DNA of 64,000 nt, from contig NZ_CP016753.1 in NCBI RefSeq assembly GCF_002240055.1, positions 620,001 through 684,000 on the forward strand, written 5' to 3'. The first letter of the stretch is position 1; each line of letters starts with the position of its first letter. The notes below the pieces were generated by a model. It did not search any database. It saw nothing but the letters and a program-made list of their open reading frames with translations, and was not told the DNA's origin. The position numbers and the translations under genes were made by a program. This document shows, piece by piece, positions 45,163 through 53,700 of this stretch. Source of the DNA: Leptotrichia sp. oral taxon 498 (GTDB taxonomy: Bacteria > Fusobacteriota > Fusobacteriia > Fusobacteriales > Leptotrichiaceae).

Positions 45163-45191
45163 TTGACAGTTTCAAAAAAAAATGATAGAAT
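45163..45191 (+). promoter_or_regulatory. Promoter of the SRP RNA
   Basis: TTGACA (45163-45168), 17 nt, TAGAAT (45186-45191). The predicted start, 7 nt later at 45198, is exactly the first base of helix 1 of the RNA. Confidence 0.82.
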
Positions 45192-45197
45192 ACAATT

Positions 45198-45464
45198 GTC
45201 ATACTAGCCGGGGAGATAGCGGTGCCCTGTATCTACAATCCGCTTTAGTAGAGGTGATGCCAAATTTGAGGGGAGTTTTAGTGTCAACGCCTTATTTTAA
45301 AGATGTTGAGAAGATGGTCCCATATTGTAGGAAGCTTACGAACCGTGTCAGGTCGGGAACGAAGCAGCACTAAGTTAGTTTTTCTAGGTTTATGGGGTAG
45401 CTGTTTTTGAGTCTTTATCTTAAGAAACGGATGGTAAAATTTCTTCGATTGTTTGGCGTATGAC
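45198..45464 (+). ncRNA. ffs: Signal recognition particle RNA, large (Bacillus) type
   Basis: The core is unmistakable: GTGTCAGGTCGGGAACGAAG near 45347-45366 with helix 8 and the GGAA-type tetraloop (here GGGAAC) that binds Ffh, and a 5' Alu domain starting GCCGGGGAGATAGCGGTGCC, including the CCGCTTTAGTAGAGGTGATG part. The first and last 7 bases, GTCATAC and GTATGAC, are perfectly complementary and form helix 1; helix 5 can be followed on both sides. The length, 267 nt, matches the roughly 270-nt Bacillus scRNA rather than the 114-nt E. coli 4.5S RNA. It presumably works with Ffh and FtsY. No HBsu-type protein is visible here. Confidence 0.93.
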
Positions 45465-45498
45465 GCTCTTTTTGAAAATAAAATTATGAAATCTATAA

Positions 45499-45526
45499 AG
45501 AATAGCAATTGCTATTCTATTTTTTA
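45499..45526 (+). terminator. Intrinsic terminator downstream of SRP RNA
   Basis: AGAATAGCAATTGCTATTCT is a perfect palindrome followed by ATTTTTT. It ends the SRP RNA transcript and lies about 30 nt before the ribosome binding site of the next gene, which then needs a promoter of its own or read-through. Confidence 0.75.
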
Positions 45527-45557
45527 TACTTTTAATTTAAACAATTTTGGAGGAAAA

Positions 45558-46802
45558 ATGAAAGTTGAACATTGGGATAAAAAGTCAAATATAACAAAAG
45601 AATTACAAAAATTCCGAGCACTAGATATAAATTTTTCAATAGATTTAGACAATGACGAACTTTTTTTCATTTATAATGAAGAAAAGTTGTGTGGATATGC
45701 GACAATAAATTTGGAAAAAAACGCAAAACTGAAAAAGATTTTTGTAATTCCAAAATATAGAAATAATGGCTATGGAACATTTTTGCTAAAATATATAATC
45801 AATTGGATAACTAAAGAAAAATGTGATTCATTGACTGTGACAAATCACAAAAAGATGAACAATTTTTTGGAAAAGCAAAAATTTTTGCGAACAGAAGACG
45901 GATATATTTTAGATAAACTTCTGGAAATTCAAAAACAGAAAAAAAATATGGTTTTTGTAGCAAAAGTGGCAATAATTATCAATATTATTCTAGCTTTCTT
46001 AAAAATATTTTCTGGAAAAATTTTTAACAGTATGTCGCTTTTAGCGGATGGATTAAACTCGTTTTCAGATTTGATTACAAATATTTTGGTAATTATCGGC
46101 TTGAAAGTTGGAAGCAATCCTGAAGACAAAGAACACCCTTTTGGACACGGAAAAATAGAATCTGTCTTCAGCATCATAATTGGAACATTTATTATGCTTT
46201 CTGCAGTTCAGCTGATTCGAGAAAATATAGAAAAGGTTTTTTCAAAAAATGGAGAAAATGTAAAATTAAGCAATATTCTTATCACAATTTCGATAATTTC
46301 TATTTTAATAAAAGTTTTTCAGTTAATTTTTATGAAAAATAAGACAAAAAGTTATCGAGGCGCTTTGATAAATTCACTGCTTCAAGATTACAAAAACGAT
46401 ATTATAATCTCAATCTCAGTATTAATAGGACTTTTATGCTCCGAAATTAATCCTGTTTTTGACACAATTATTGGACTTATCGTTGCGATTTACATTTTAA
46501 AGAGCGGATATGAATTAATAAGAGATAATTCTTTAATCTTGATGGATTCCCAAAATGAAGAACTGCTTTCCAAAATAAGAGATGAAATTTTAGAATTTGA
46601 AGAAATCGAAAATGCACACGACTTTAAAATGACAACTTCTGGAAAAGATATTCATATTTTCTTGGATGCAAGAATGAAAAAAGACAAGACAATAGAAGAA
46701 GCTCACGAAATTATAAATACAATTTCAAAAAAAATAAAATATCAGCACCCTAATATAAAATCATTATTTGTGCATATAGAACCAATGTACGAAAACGACT
46801 AA
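45558..46802 (+). CDS. Fusion of GNAT acetyltransferase and CDF cation transporter
   Basis: A 414-residue protein with two domains. Residues 1-130 form a GNAT-like fold with LCGYATINL, IFVIPKYRNNGYGTFLLKYI (acetyl-CoA binding RNNGYG near residue 72) and HKKMNNFLEKQKF. From about residue 143 to the end it is a cation diffusion facilitator: LLADGLNSFSDLITNILVI in helix 2, HPFGHGKIESVFS after helix 3, ALINSLLQDYKNDIIIS in helix 5, and a C-terminal cytoplasmic domain. The metal-site pattern DYKND resembles the DxxND of Mn-type CDF proteins, so manganese is a guess. The ATG at 45558 has GGAGG 6 nt upstream; a longer ORF would run through the SRP RNA tail. The fused GNAT may sense a metabolite or modify a small molecule. 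Confidence 0.82.
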   Translation: MKVEHWDKKSNITKELQKFRALDINFSIDLDNDELFFIYNEEKLCGYATINLEKNAKLKKIFVIPKYRNNGYGTFLLKYIINWITKEKCDSLTVTNHKKMNNFLEKQKFLRTEDGYILDKLLEIQKQKKNMVFVAKVAIIINIILAFLKIFSGKIFNSMSLLADGLNSFSDLITNILVIIGLKVGSNPEDKEHPFGHGKIESVFSIIIGTFIMLSAVQLIRENIEKVFSKNGENVKLSNILITISIISILIKVFQLIFMKNKTKSYRGALINSLLQDYKNDIIISISVLIGLLCSEINPVFDTIIGLIVAIYILKSGYELIRDNSLILMDSQNEELLSKIRDEILEFEEIENAHDFKMTTSGKDIHIFLDARMKKDKTIEEAHEIINTISKKIKYQHPNIKSLFVHIEPMYEND

Positions 46803-46830
46803 AAATTTTTTTAAAAATAAAATATTTATA

Positions 46831-46859
46831 TTGAAAAATTAAAAAAAATATGTTAATAT
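46831..46859 (+). promoter_or_regulatory. Promoter of tmRNA
   Basis: TTGAAA (46831-46836), 17 nt, TAATAT (46854-46859). The start would be about 35 nt before the mature 5' end. Confidence 0.65.
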
Positions 46860-46901
46860 AGTTTTGAAAAAAGTATTTAAAAAATATTTAAATAAACATT
46901 T

Positions 46902-47240
46902 GGGAATGTTTTGGTTTCGACAGGATAAAAAACTTATTACTAGCAAGTAAGCGGGAGCTTTAAAATCCAACTAAAATATAATCGGAAACGATAATTACGC
47001 ATTAGCTGCCTAAGATAGCGGCTCATCACTTTTGGAAATGCCGTTTTTCCACTAGATGATGTTACTTTTTACGGCTTACTCAAATGTATGATTATGTCAC
47101 TTGAGGAAATTTTATAATCTCGCTTTTAGACTTTTGTTTGTTTAATATCTAAAAGTTAAAAAGATAAATAAACTAAACTTGTAGAGGGTAGTAAAGACTT
47201 TTTATTTTGGACACGGGTTCGATTCCCGTCATTTCCACCA
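46902..47240 (+). ncRNA. ssrA: Transfer-messenger RNA
   Basis: The 5' end GGGAATGTTTTGGTTTCGACAGG and the 3' end with GGACACGGGTTCGATTCCCGTC, ATTTCCACCA complete the tRNA-like domain; CCA is encoded. The tag frame resumes at GGA (46984) and reads G-N-D-N-Y-A-L-A-A, then TAA at 47011-47013, so the released tag is A-GNDNYALAA, ending in the LAA that ClpXP recognises. The length, 339 nt, is normal. Together with SmpB it rescues ribosomes stalled on broken mRNA. Confidence 0.97.
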
Positions 47241-47286
47241 AAACAAAAATAAAATCTTTATAAATAAATTAATCATTTTCATATTT

Positions 47287-47314
47287 AAATAAGTCTTTTT
47301 AGACTTATTTTTTT
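47287..47314 (+). terminator. Terminator of tmRNA
   Basis: AAATAAGTCT / AGACTTATTT with a TTTT loop, followed by a T tract. Confidence 0.82.
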
Positions 47315-47352
47315 ATAAATCTTTATTTACAAAAAAATTTTTTTAAATATTC

Positions 47353-47381
47353 TTGATTTTGACATTTATTTTTGATATAAT
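47353..47381 (+). promoter_or_regulatory. Promoter of rpsF-ssb-rpsR
   Basis: TTGATT (47353-47358), 17 nt, TATAAT (47376-47381). Confidence 0.75.
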
Positions 47382-47387
47382 TATATG

Positions 47388-47442
47388 AAACCTGCTCTAT
47401 TTGGAAGTAGGGCTAAAAAAGCCAAAGGAAAGGAGAAAATCA
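47388..47442 (+). promoter_or_regulatory. Short leader of rpsF with two small hairpins
   Basis: CCTGCT (47391) pairs with AGTAGG (47406), and GGCT (47411) with AGCC (47420), just before the AAGGAG of rpsF. In several bacteria S6 and S18 regulate this operon through a leader stem with a CCG bulge. A direct match to that motif was not established, so regulation is only suspected. Confidence 0.3.
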
Positions 47443-47727
47443 ATGAGAAATTACGAAATTATGTTTATTTTATCTACACAATTGACTGAAGAAGAAAAAA
47501 ATGCTGGAGTTGAATTTGTAGAAAACACTTTAAAAGCTGCTGGAGCAGTTGAAGTAAAAACAGAAGTTTGGGGAGATAGAAAATTAGCTTATCCTATTAA
47601 GAAAAAAGAAAATGGATATTATGTATTAACTACATTCCAAACAGATGGAACAAGATTCACAGAAATTGAATCAAAATTAAACATCAATGAATCAATTTTA
47701 AAATATATGATTGTCAAAAATGACTAA
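47443..47727 (+). CDS. rpsF: 30S ribosomal protein S6
   Basis: A 94-residue protein, NYEIMFILSTQLTEEEKNAG at the start and WGDRKLAYPIKKKENGYYVL near residue 45, both standard S6 segments. The start at ATG 47443 has AAAGGAG 7 nt upstream and gives the family length; an in-frame TTG at 47401 would add a basic extension unlike other S6 proteins. S6 pairs with S18 on the 30S platform. It begins the rpsF-ssb-rpsR operon. Confidence 0.97.
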   Translation: MRNYEIMFILSTQLTEEEKNAGVEFVENTLKAAGAVEVKTEVWGDRKLAYPIKKKENGYYVLTTFQTDGTRFTEIESKLNINESILKYMIVKND

Positions 47728-47757
47728 TAAATAGTAAAAACAAGGGGGACAAGTAAT

Positions 47758-48261
47758 ATGAATAATGTTATATTGATGGGAAGATTGACAAGAGATCCAG
47801 AATTAAATCGAAGTTCAGGCGGAAAGGCATTTGTTAGGTTTAACATAGCAATAAATCGAATTGGAGAAGGAACTGACTTTATAAATTGTGTTGCTTGGGA
47901 AAAAACTGCAAAAACTATTTCTGACTATTTTAAAAAAGGTCAAAGAATTTTGGTACAAGGAAGTATTAGAACAGGAAGTTATGAAAAAAATGGTCAAACT
48001 ATTTATACAACAGATGTCCTAGTAAACCGGTTTGAATTTATCGAAAGTTCTGGAAACAGTGCAAATAATGGAAATTATGACGACGAATATCAAAGTTCTT
48101 ATAAAAGTAAGAAATCAAAAAAGTCTTTTAAAAAACAAGAGGAAATTTTTGAAGATGATGATTCAGATGTTGATGAAGACATATATTATGACAAAAATTC
48201 CAATAACTTTGCTGATGAAGACGATGATGATGACGAAGATGAAGATCAGTTTCCATTTTAA
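47758..48261 (+). CDS. ssb: Single-stranded DNA-binding protein
   Basis: A 167-residue protein: OB fold in residues 1-105 (NNVILMGRLTRDPELNRSSG, FINCVAWEKTAKTISDYF, GQRILVQGSIRTGSYEK), a Ser/Lys/Asn-rich linker, then an acidic tail of about 30 residues ending EDQFPF, the peptide that docks repair and replication proteins. It binds ssDNA as a tetramer. It is located between rpsF and rpsR, the usual arrangement. Confidence 0.96.
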   Translation: MNNVILMGRLTRDPELNRSSGGKAFVRFNIAINRIGEGTDFINCVAWEKTAKTISDYFKKGQRILVQGSIRTGSYEKNGQTIYTTDVLVNRFEFIESSGNSANNGNYDDEYQSSYKSKKSKKSFKKQEEIFEDDDSDVDEDIYYDKNSNNFADEDDDDDEDEDQFPF

Positions 48262-48300
48262 AAAATAATTTAAAGTAAAAAAATTAGGAGGTGTGATCGA

Positions 48301-48540
48301 ATGAGAGCAAAACCAGCTACTGAATTTAAAAGAAGAAAAAGAAGACCAAAAGTAAAATTTAAAGTGGAAGATATTAATTATAAAAATGTTGAATTATTAA
48401 AAAACTTTATGAATGATAAAGGTAAAATTTCTCCTGCGAGAGTTACAGGATTAGAAGCTAAAGTTCAAAGAAAAATAGCAAAGGCAATCAAAAGAGCTAG
48501 ACAAATCGCTTTAATGCCTTACACAAGAATTGAAAAATAA
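48301..48540 (+). CDS. rpsR: 30S ribosomal protein S18
   Basis: A 79-residue basic protein: [20 protein letters not shown] at the start, [20 protein letters not shown] and [12 protein letters not shown] at the end. This is the usual length and pattern. It has AGGAGG before the ATG. S18 pairs with S6 on the platform of the 30S subunit. The lack of a zinc-binding CxxC marks it as the zinc-free form. The operon ends with a terminator at 48553-48595. Confidence 0.97.
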   Translation: MRAKPATEFKRRKRRPKVKFKVEDINYKNVELLKNFMNDKGKISPARVTGLEAKVQRKIAKAIKRARQIALMPYTRIEK

Positions 48541-48552
48541 TAAGACATTTAA

Positions 48553-48595
48553 AAACTGCCTAATAATATAATTTATTTTTAGGTGGTTTTTTTAT
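48553..48595 (+). terminator. Terminator of rpsF-ssb-rpsR
   Basis: AAACTGCCTAA pairs with TTAGGTGGTTT, with two wobble pairs and a loop of about 15 nt, followed by TTTTTT. Confidence 0.7.
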
Positions 48596-48600
48596 TTTTA

Positions 48601-48628
48601 TTGACAAATATTATTAAAATGATACAAT
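48601..48628 (+). promoter_or_regulatory. Promoter of cbiK
   Basis: TTGACA (48601-48606), 16 nt, TACAAT (48623-48628). The leader is too short (about 30 nt) for a cobalamin riboswitch. Confidence 0.7.
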
Positions 48629-48664
48629 ATATCAGTAAAATAAAAAAAGGGAGAATTTATTTGT

Positions 48665-49408
48665 ATGAAAAAAGGCATTGTAATTGCAAGTTTTGGAACA
48701 ACACACGAAGATGCGCTAAAAAGGACAATTGATGTTATTGAAAATAAAATGGGACAAAAATATGGATTTGAAAATTGCAAGAGAGCTTTTACTTCCAACA
48801 AAGTTAGGGAAAAACTCAAAATAAAAAGAAATTTGATTATTTTTAATCAAAGTGAAGCGTTGCAAGATCTTAAAAATTATGGATTTGAAAAAATTTTCAC
48901 AATGTCGCTACATATTTTAAATGGAATTGAATACAAAAAATTAAGCGATAAATTTGGAAAAATTTCAGAACCTTTGTTATTTAATGAACTTGATTTCAAA
49001 AAAATTGTTGAAAATAAAGAATTTAATGACGCAAAAGAAAATGATGCCATTGTCTTTGTAGGACATGGCTCAGAAGATGCTTCTGATGAAAGTTATGAAA
49101 AGTTGCAAAATTATTATAAAAAATTTGGGAAAGAAAATATTTTTATTGGAACTATCGAAGGAAAAATAACAATTGAGCATATTTTGAAAAAATTAAAAAA
49201 CACAAATTTTAAAAAGATTTTGCTAAAACCTTTTTTAATTGTAGCTGGAGATCATGCTAAAAACGACATTATGTCAGATGACGAAAATTCCTGGAAGACA
49301 ATTTTAGAAAAAAATGGTTACAAAGTTGAAACAGAACTTATCGGAATGGGAGAATATCCGTTTATTCAAAAAATGTTTTTTGAAAAATTTGAAAAAATAT
49401 ATGAATAA
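48665..49408 (+). CDS. cbiK: Sirohydrochlorin cobaltochelatase CbiK
   Basis: A 247-residue class II chelatase. It begins KKGIVIASFGTTHEDALKRT, has FVGHGSEDASDESYEKL (catalytic His near residue 123), and VAGDHAKNDIMSDDENSW (second His near residue 195). CbiK inserts cobalt into sirohydrochlorin or precorrin-2 in the anaerobic B12 route; related enzymes handle heme or iron. No other cobalamin gene is in the window, so the product pathway is uncertain. GGGAGAAT precedes the ATG. Confidence 0.86.
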   Translation: MKKGIVIASFGTTHEDALKRTIDVIENKMGQKYGFENCKRAFTSNKVREKLKIKRNLIIFNQSEALQDLKNYGFEKIFTMSLHILNGIEYKKLSDKFGKISEPLLFNELDFKKIVENKEFNDAKENDAIVFVGHGSEDASDESYEKLQNYYKKFGKENIFIGTIEGKITIEHILKKLKNTNFKKILLKPFLIVAGDHAKNDIMSDDENSWKTILEKNGYKVETELIGMGEYPFIQKMFFEKFEKIYE

Positions 49409-49567
49409 TAAATAATAATTTTGATTTTATAAATATGGAAATTTAAGATTATAGTAAAAAATAAAATATTTAATAAGTTAGTAAAGTTTAGTAAATAAAG
49501 AAATAATAATAATAAAAATAAATAAAATAAGAAAAAAAGAAAGAAAGAAAGGAAAAAATTAAAAATT
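49409..49567 (+). repeat. A/G-rich spacer with short tandem repeats
   Basis: Between cbiK and the next gene, about 160 nt, nearly all A, T and G on the plus strand. It holds AATAATAATAAT near 49502 and a GAAA repeat, GAAAGAAAGAAAGG, near 49538-49552, just before the following gene. No promoter or terminator was recognised. The GAAA run overlaps what would be the ribosome binding site. Confidence 0.45.
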
Positions 49568-50083
49568 ATGAAATTAGCTGAAGATTTTAGTAAATTTATA
49601 CAGACTTCGCTTTTGACAGCGCCACTTTTAAATAAAGCGCTTGGAGTTTTTTTTATTTCAATGCTGCCAATTATTGAGCTGCGTGGAGCAATACCTGTGG
49701 GAGCGGCTTTAGGACTTCCATGGTATCTAAATATGGCTGTCAGCGTCATTGGAAACCTACTTCCAGTTCCATTCATTTTGTGGTTTTCAGTCAAAGTTTT
49801 TGACTTTTTGAAAAAACACAATATTTGTACTGGGATTATAAAAAAAATAGAAGATAGAGCAATGAAAAGAAGCGAAAGTCTTGCAACAGGAGAATTTATA
49901 GGACTTATGCTATTTGTTGCCATTCCATTTCCAGGAACGGGAGCTTGGACAGGTGCATTAATCGCGGCACTTCTTCAATTTGATAGGAAAAAATCATTTT
50001 GGTATATAACTTTAGGTGTATTAATTGCAGCAATTATTATGATTTTAGTTTCATACGGAGCTTTGACAATTTTTAAACATTAA
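49568..50083 (+). CDS. Small multidrug export-like membrane protein (PF06695)
   Basis: A 171-residue membrane protein with about five hydrophobic helices. LPIIELRGAIPVGAALGLPW (about residue 32) is the family marker; FVAIPFPGTGAWTGALIAALL (about residue 115) is the other. The name in the family is historical, and a drug export role is not well proven. It sits behind cbiK and a GAAA-rich spacer and ends at a strong hairpin. The ATG has AAAGG 13-15 nt upstream, slightly far. Confidence 0.8.
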   Translation: MKLAEDFSKFIQTSLLTAPLLNKALGVFFISMLPIIELRGAIPVGAALGLPWYLNMAVSVIGNLLPVPFILWFSVKVFDFLKKHNICTGIIKKIEDRAMKRSESLATGEFIGLMLFVAIPFPGTGAWTGALIAALLQFDRKKSFWYITLGVLIAAIIMILVSYGALTIFKH

Positions 50084-50136
50084 ATTCTAAATTTAAAGTT
50101 TAATAAAAAAATAAATAAATAAAATAATAATAAAAT

Positions 50137-50162
50137 AAAAACTCCAATTTAGGAGTTTTTTT
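50137..50162. terminator. Bidirectional terminator
   Basis: AAAACTCC and GGAGTTTT around a 6-nt loop with T tract on the plus strand; it also lies just after the minus-strand methyltransferase gene stop (50164). Confidence 0.8.
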
Positions 50163-50163
50163 G

Positions 50164-50799
50164 TTACAAAAATTTTATCTCAGAATTTTTTCCACCTTTT
50201 TTTCCATGCAAAATGACCAAATCCCGAGTTTTATATTTGTTAATTTTTATTTCCAAAATATTCATTTTATTTGCATAAACATATGAAAAAACTTCATTAA
50301 GCCTATCATTTGGAACTATGACAAAAAATTCGCCATAATTTTTCAGCAGCCTTTTTATTTCAAAAAAAAGTTCTTCCAAAGTTAAAAAAATTTCAAATTT
50401 ACTAATTTTTTCCGATTCTTTTTTTGGAAGTTTTCCGCTGTTAATTTTTTTGTACGGTGGATTTGAAAAAATTACATCAAATTGCCCCGTTATCTCTTTT
50501 ATATTCTTATTTATTGGAATTATTTTGTTTTCTAAAAAATTATTTTTTATATTTTTTCCCAAAATTTCAAATATCTCTTTTTGAATTTCGACGGCAAAAA
50601 TTTTTGAAACCTTTGAAATTTCTGAAATTAAAATTGAAATTATTCCTTGTCCTGCGCCAATTTCCAAAAACTCACCAGATTTTTTGTTATATTTTTTTAT
50701 AAATTTTGAAAGCAAAATTGCATCTTCTGTTATTTTTAAACCTTCGTTCAAAATCGTTATTTTTTTATTTACGCTCTCCAAATTTTCTACATATTTCAC
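50164..50799 (-). CDS. tRNA1(Val) adenine N6-methyltransferase-like enzyme
   Basis: A 211-residue SAM methyltransferase. The SAM site is FLEIGAGQGIISILIS near residue 43 and the catalytic motif NPPY lies in FDVIFSNPPYKK near residue 113, the signature of N6-adenine and N5-glutamine methyltransferases. The overall pattern resembles YfiC/TrmN6 (tRNA1(Val) A37). The start is GTG at 50799, and it overlaps the mfd stop by 4 nt (GTGA), so translation is coupled. The RNA substrate is inferred from family. Nothing unusual otherwise. Confidence 0.82.
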   Translation of the reverse strand: MKYVENLESVNKKITILNEGLKITEDAILLSKFIKKYNKKSGEFLEIGAGQGIISILISEISKVSKIFAVEIQKEIFEILGKNIKNNFLENKIIPINKNIKEITGQFDVIFSNPPYKKINSGKLPKKESEKISKFEIFLTLEELFFEIKRLLKNYGEFFVIVPNDRLNEVFSYVYANKMNILEIKINKYKTRDLVILHGKKGGKNSEIKFL

Positions 50800-53700
50800 A
50801 ACTTTTCTCCCCTTTTGACAACTTCCAAAAATTCTTTTTTCAAAACTTCAATTACAACAAAATTTTCTTCGTTTACATTTTTTTTATTTTCCCCCAAAAT
50901 TTCCAAACTTTCCACTTTTTTTATTTTTATTTTTTCAGCCAAATTTTTTATTTCTTTTTCACAATTTTCCACAAAATACAATCTATAGCCATCTTTTACT
51001 TCCAAAGTCCTCTTTATTTTATTTTTTTGAGCAAATAACTTAAATTTTATACTCATAATAAACTTTTTCAAACTTTCTGGAATTTTTCCAAATCTGTCTT
51101 TTATTTCAAAAACTAAATCTTTTAGCTCCTCATTTGATGAAAGCGTGGCAAAACGGCGATAAATATTTAGCTTTTCTTCATTCTGAATATAATTTTCTGG
51201 AATAAATCCTTGATCAAATAAAATAATTTCCACGTTTTCAACTTTTTCGCTAAATTCCCCTTTTTGACGCTGAATTTCTTCATTTAACATCTTTATGTAC
51301 AAATCGTAGCCAAAAGTTTCAATTGTTCCATGCTGCTTGTCCCCCAAAATTTCTCCAGCGCCACGAATTTTTAAATCTTCGACAGAAATTTGAAAACCGC
51401 CAGACTTTATTCCTTCCACTTTAAAGAGGCTATCTTCTTTTTGTTTTCCCAATTTTGTTGTGTTTCTTGTCTTTAACAAATAGCAGTAGCCCTGTCTATT
51501 ACTTCGTCCTACACGACCCTTTAGCTGATAAACTTGAGCCAATCCAAGTCCTGTAAAATTTTCTATTAAAATTGTGTTTACGTTCGGAATGTCAATTCCA
51601 TTTTCAATAATCGTGGAAGCTACCAAAATATCAAAATCTCCATTTTCAAAGCGAATAAGTTTATCTTTAATTTCCTGTGGCGGAAGCTGTCCGTGAATAA
51701 ATTCTATTTTTACAAAATCTGGAATGATTTCTTTTAGTTCCTGCACTTTATTTTTCATGTTTTTTACATCGTTATAGATATAAAAAACTTGACCATCTCG
51801 AGACAATTCTTTTAAAATTGCCATTTTTACTTTATTTTCGTCCCATTCCAAAATTTCCGTTATTATTGGAAGCCTATTAACTGGCGGCGTGTCAATGATT
51901 GAAATATCCCGTATTCCCAATAGCGACAAATTTAGCGTTCTTGGAATTGGAGTTGCAGTCAATGTCAAAACATCCAGTTTGTCCTTTTTCTCTTTTAATT
52001 TTTCTTTCGCTTTTACTCCAAACTTCTGCTCTTCGTCAATGATTAAAAGTCCCAAATTATTAAAGACAACGTCATCGCTCAAAAGCCTGTGAGTTCCAAT
52101 AACCAGGTCCACAGTTCCATTTTTTAAATTTTTTAAAATTTCATCTGATTTACTTTTTGTAAGTCTTGACAAATTTTCTATGATAATCGGATAATTTTCA
52201 AATCGCTTTTTAAACCTTTCAAAGTGCTGCTGAGCCAAAATTGTAGTAGGAGCTACCAAAATTACTTGCTTTCCATTGTCAATCGCTTTAAATGCCGAAC
52301 GCATAGCAACTTCAGTTTTGCCGTAACCGACATCGCCGCAGACGAGCCTATCCATAATTTTTGGACTTTCCATATCATTTTTTACATCGTCAATCGCCTT
52401 TTTCTGATCAGGTGTAACCTCAAATGGAAAACTTTCTTCAAATTCCTCTTGCCAAACCGTATCTTTTTGATAAATAAATCCAGTTTGTCTTTTTCTTCTA
52501 GCTTGAATTTTTATAAGTTCAGCTGCAAATTTTTGAATGTCCTCTTCCAATTTTTTTCGTTTTCTTTTGAATCCAGAAGTTCCCAGACGAAATAATTTGG
52601 GCTCCAAATCATTAGAAATATATTTTTCAAGCCTGTCCAGCTTTTCAACAGGAATGTATAAAATATCTTCATCGGCATATTTTACTTTTAAATAGTCCTT
52701 GTCATCAATAGTCTGAATTCCTTTGTAGATTCCAACTCCATACTGGATGTGAATTACATAGTCGTCTACTAGAATTTGATTTAGCTTTTTATATTTTATA
52801 GATTTTTTTATTTTTCTGGAATTTTCATAGATATAGCCATCAAGCTCCCTGTCCGTCAAAACAAAACTTTTATTTTTTTCACTAAAAAATCCTTCAAATA
52901 ACTCAAAATTTGAAACAAAAAAATTATTTTGATTTTTTTTCAAAATGTGATTGTATTCGGAAAGTTTTTTTTCGTAATTTTTTGTTTGAATAAAAATTTT
53001 ATTTTGATTTGCCAATTTTTCCAGCTTCTCTTTATCTTTAAAAGTTTCCAGCTGTTCTTTACTAAAATTTTTTGTGGAAATAAAAAAACTTTTTTTCTTC
53101 AAATTTTCATATCTCTTTCGATACAAATTCTCTTTTTTTCGATTTAACAAAATATATTCTTCCATTTTATAGTCAATTAATTCTTTATTTTCGATAGCAA
53201 TTAAAACTTCGTCATTATTTATTTCCGAAATTATTTCGACTAGCTCATATTCGCTTCCACTCAAAACATTTCCAAAAATTTTTATCTCCTTAATTTTTTC
53301 AATCGAAATCTGGCTGTCAACTTCAAAAAATCTAATGCTTTCTAATTCATCGCCAAAAAACTCAAGTCTAACAGGATTTTCCAAATCTGGTGGAAAAATA
53401 TCAACAATGTCCCCACGCTGGCTAAACTGCCCCTTCTTTTCAACTAAATAAGAACTTTCGTATCCATTTTCCAAAAAAAATTTTTTTATTTTTTCAAATT
53501 TATATTCGCTTCCAATTTTAAATTCCAAAAAATTTACTTTTTCAAAAAAAATATCGAGTGAAATTTGTAAATTCATAAATAAAATAAATTTATCTTGATT
53601 TCTTAAAATATCCAGCATTTTTACATTGATTCCGACAATATCTTCTTTAGTTTGCGAAATATTTTCAAAAATATCAATATATTTTGTATCTTTATCTGAA

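Noticed and set aside
45182-45508. Open reading frames on both strands through 45182-45508
   Set aside because: They lie within the SRP RNA and its tail; their frames come from RNA structure, and neither has a ribosome binding site.
45453-45557. N-terminal extension of the GNAT-CDF gene to 45453
   Set aside because: It would begin inside the SRP RNA tail and cross its terminator; the ATG at 45558 has GGAGG at the right distance.
47401-47442. TTG start for rpsF at 47401
   Set aside because: It overlaps the leader hairpins and adds a basic tail unlike other S6 proteins; the ATG at 47443 has AAAGGAG.
48629-48664. Cobalamin riboswitch before cbiK
   Set aside because: The promoter lies less than 40 nt upstream of the ATG; there is no room.
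49366-49923. Minus-strand frame opposite cbiK end and the exporter gene
   Set aside because: It runs antisense to two well supported genes and has low-complexity Leu/Phe content.
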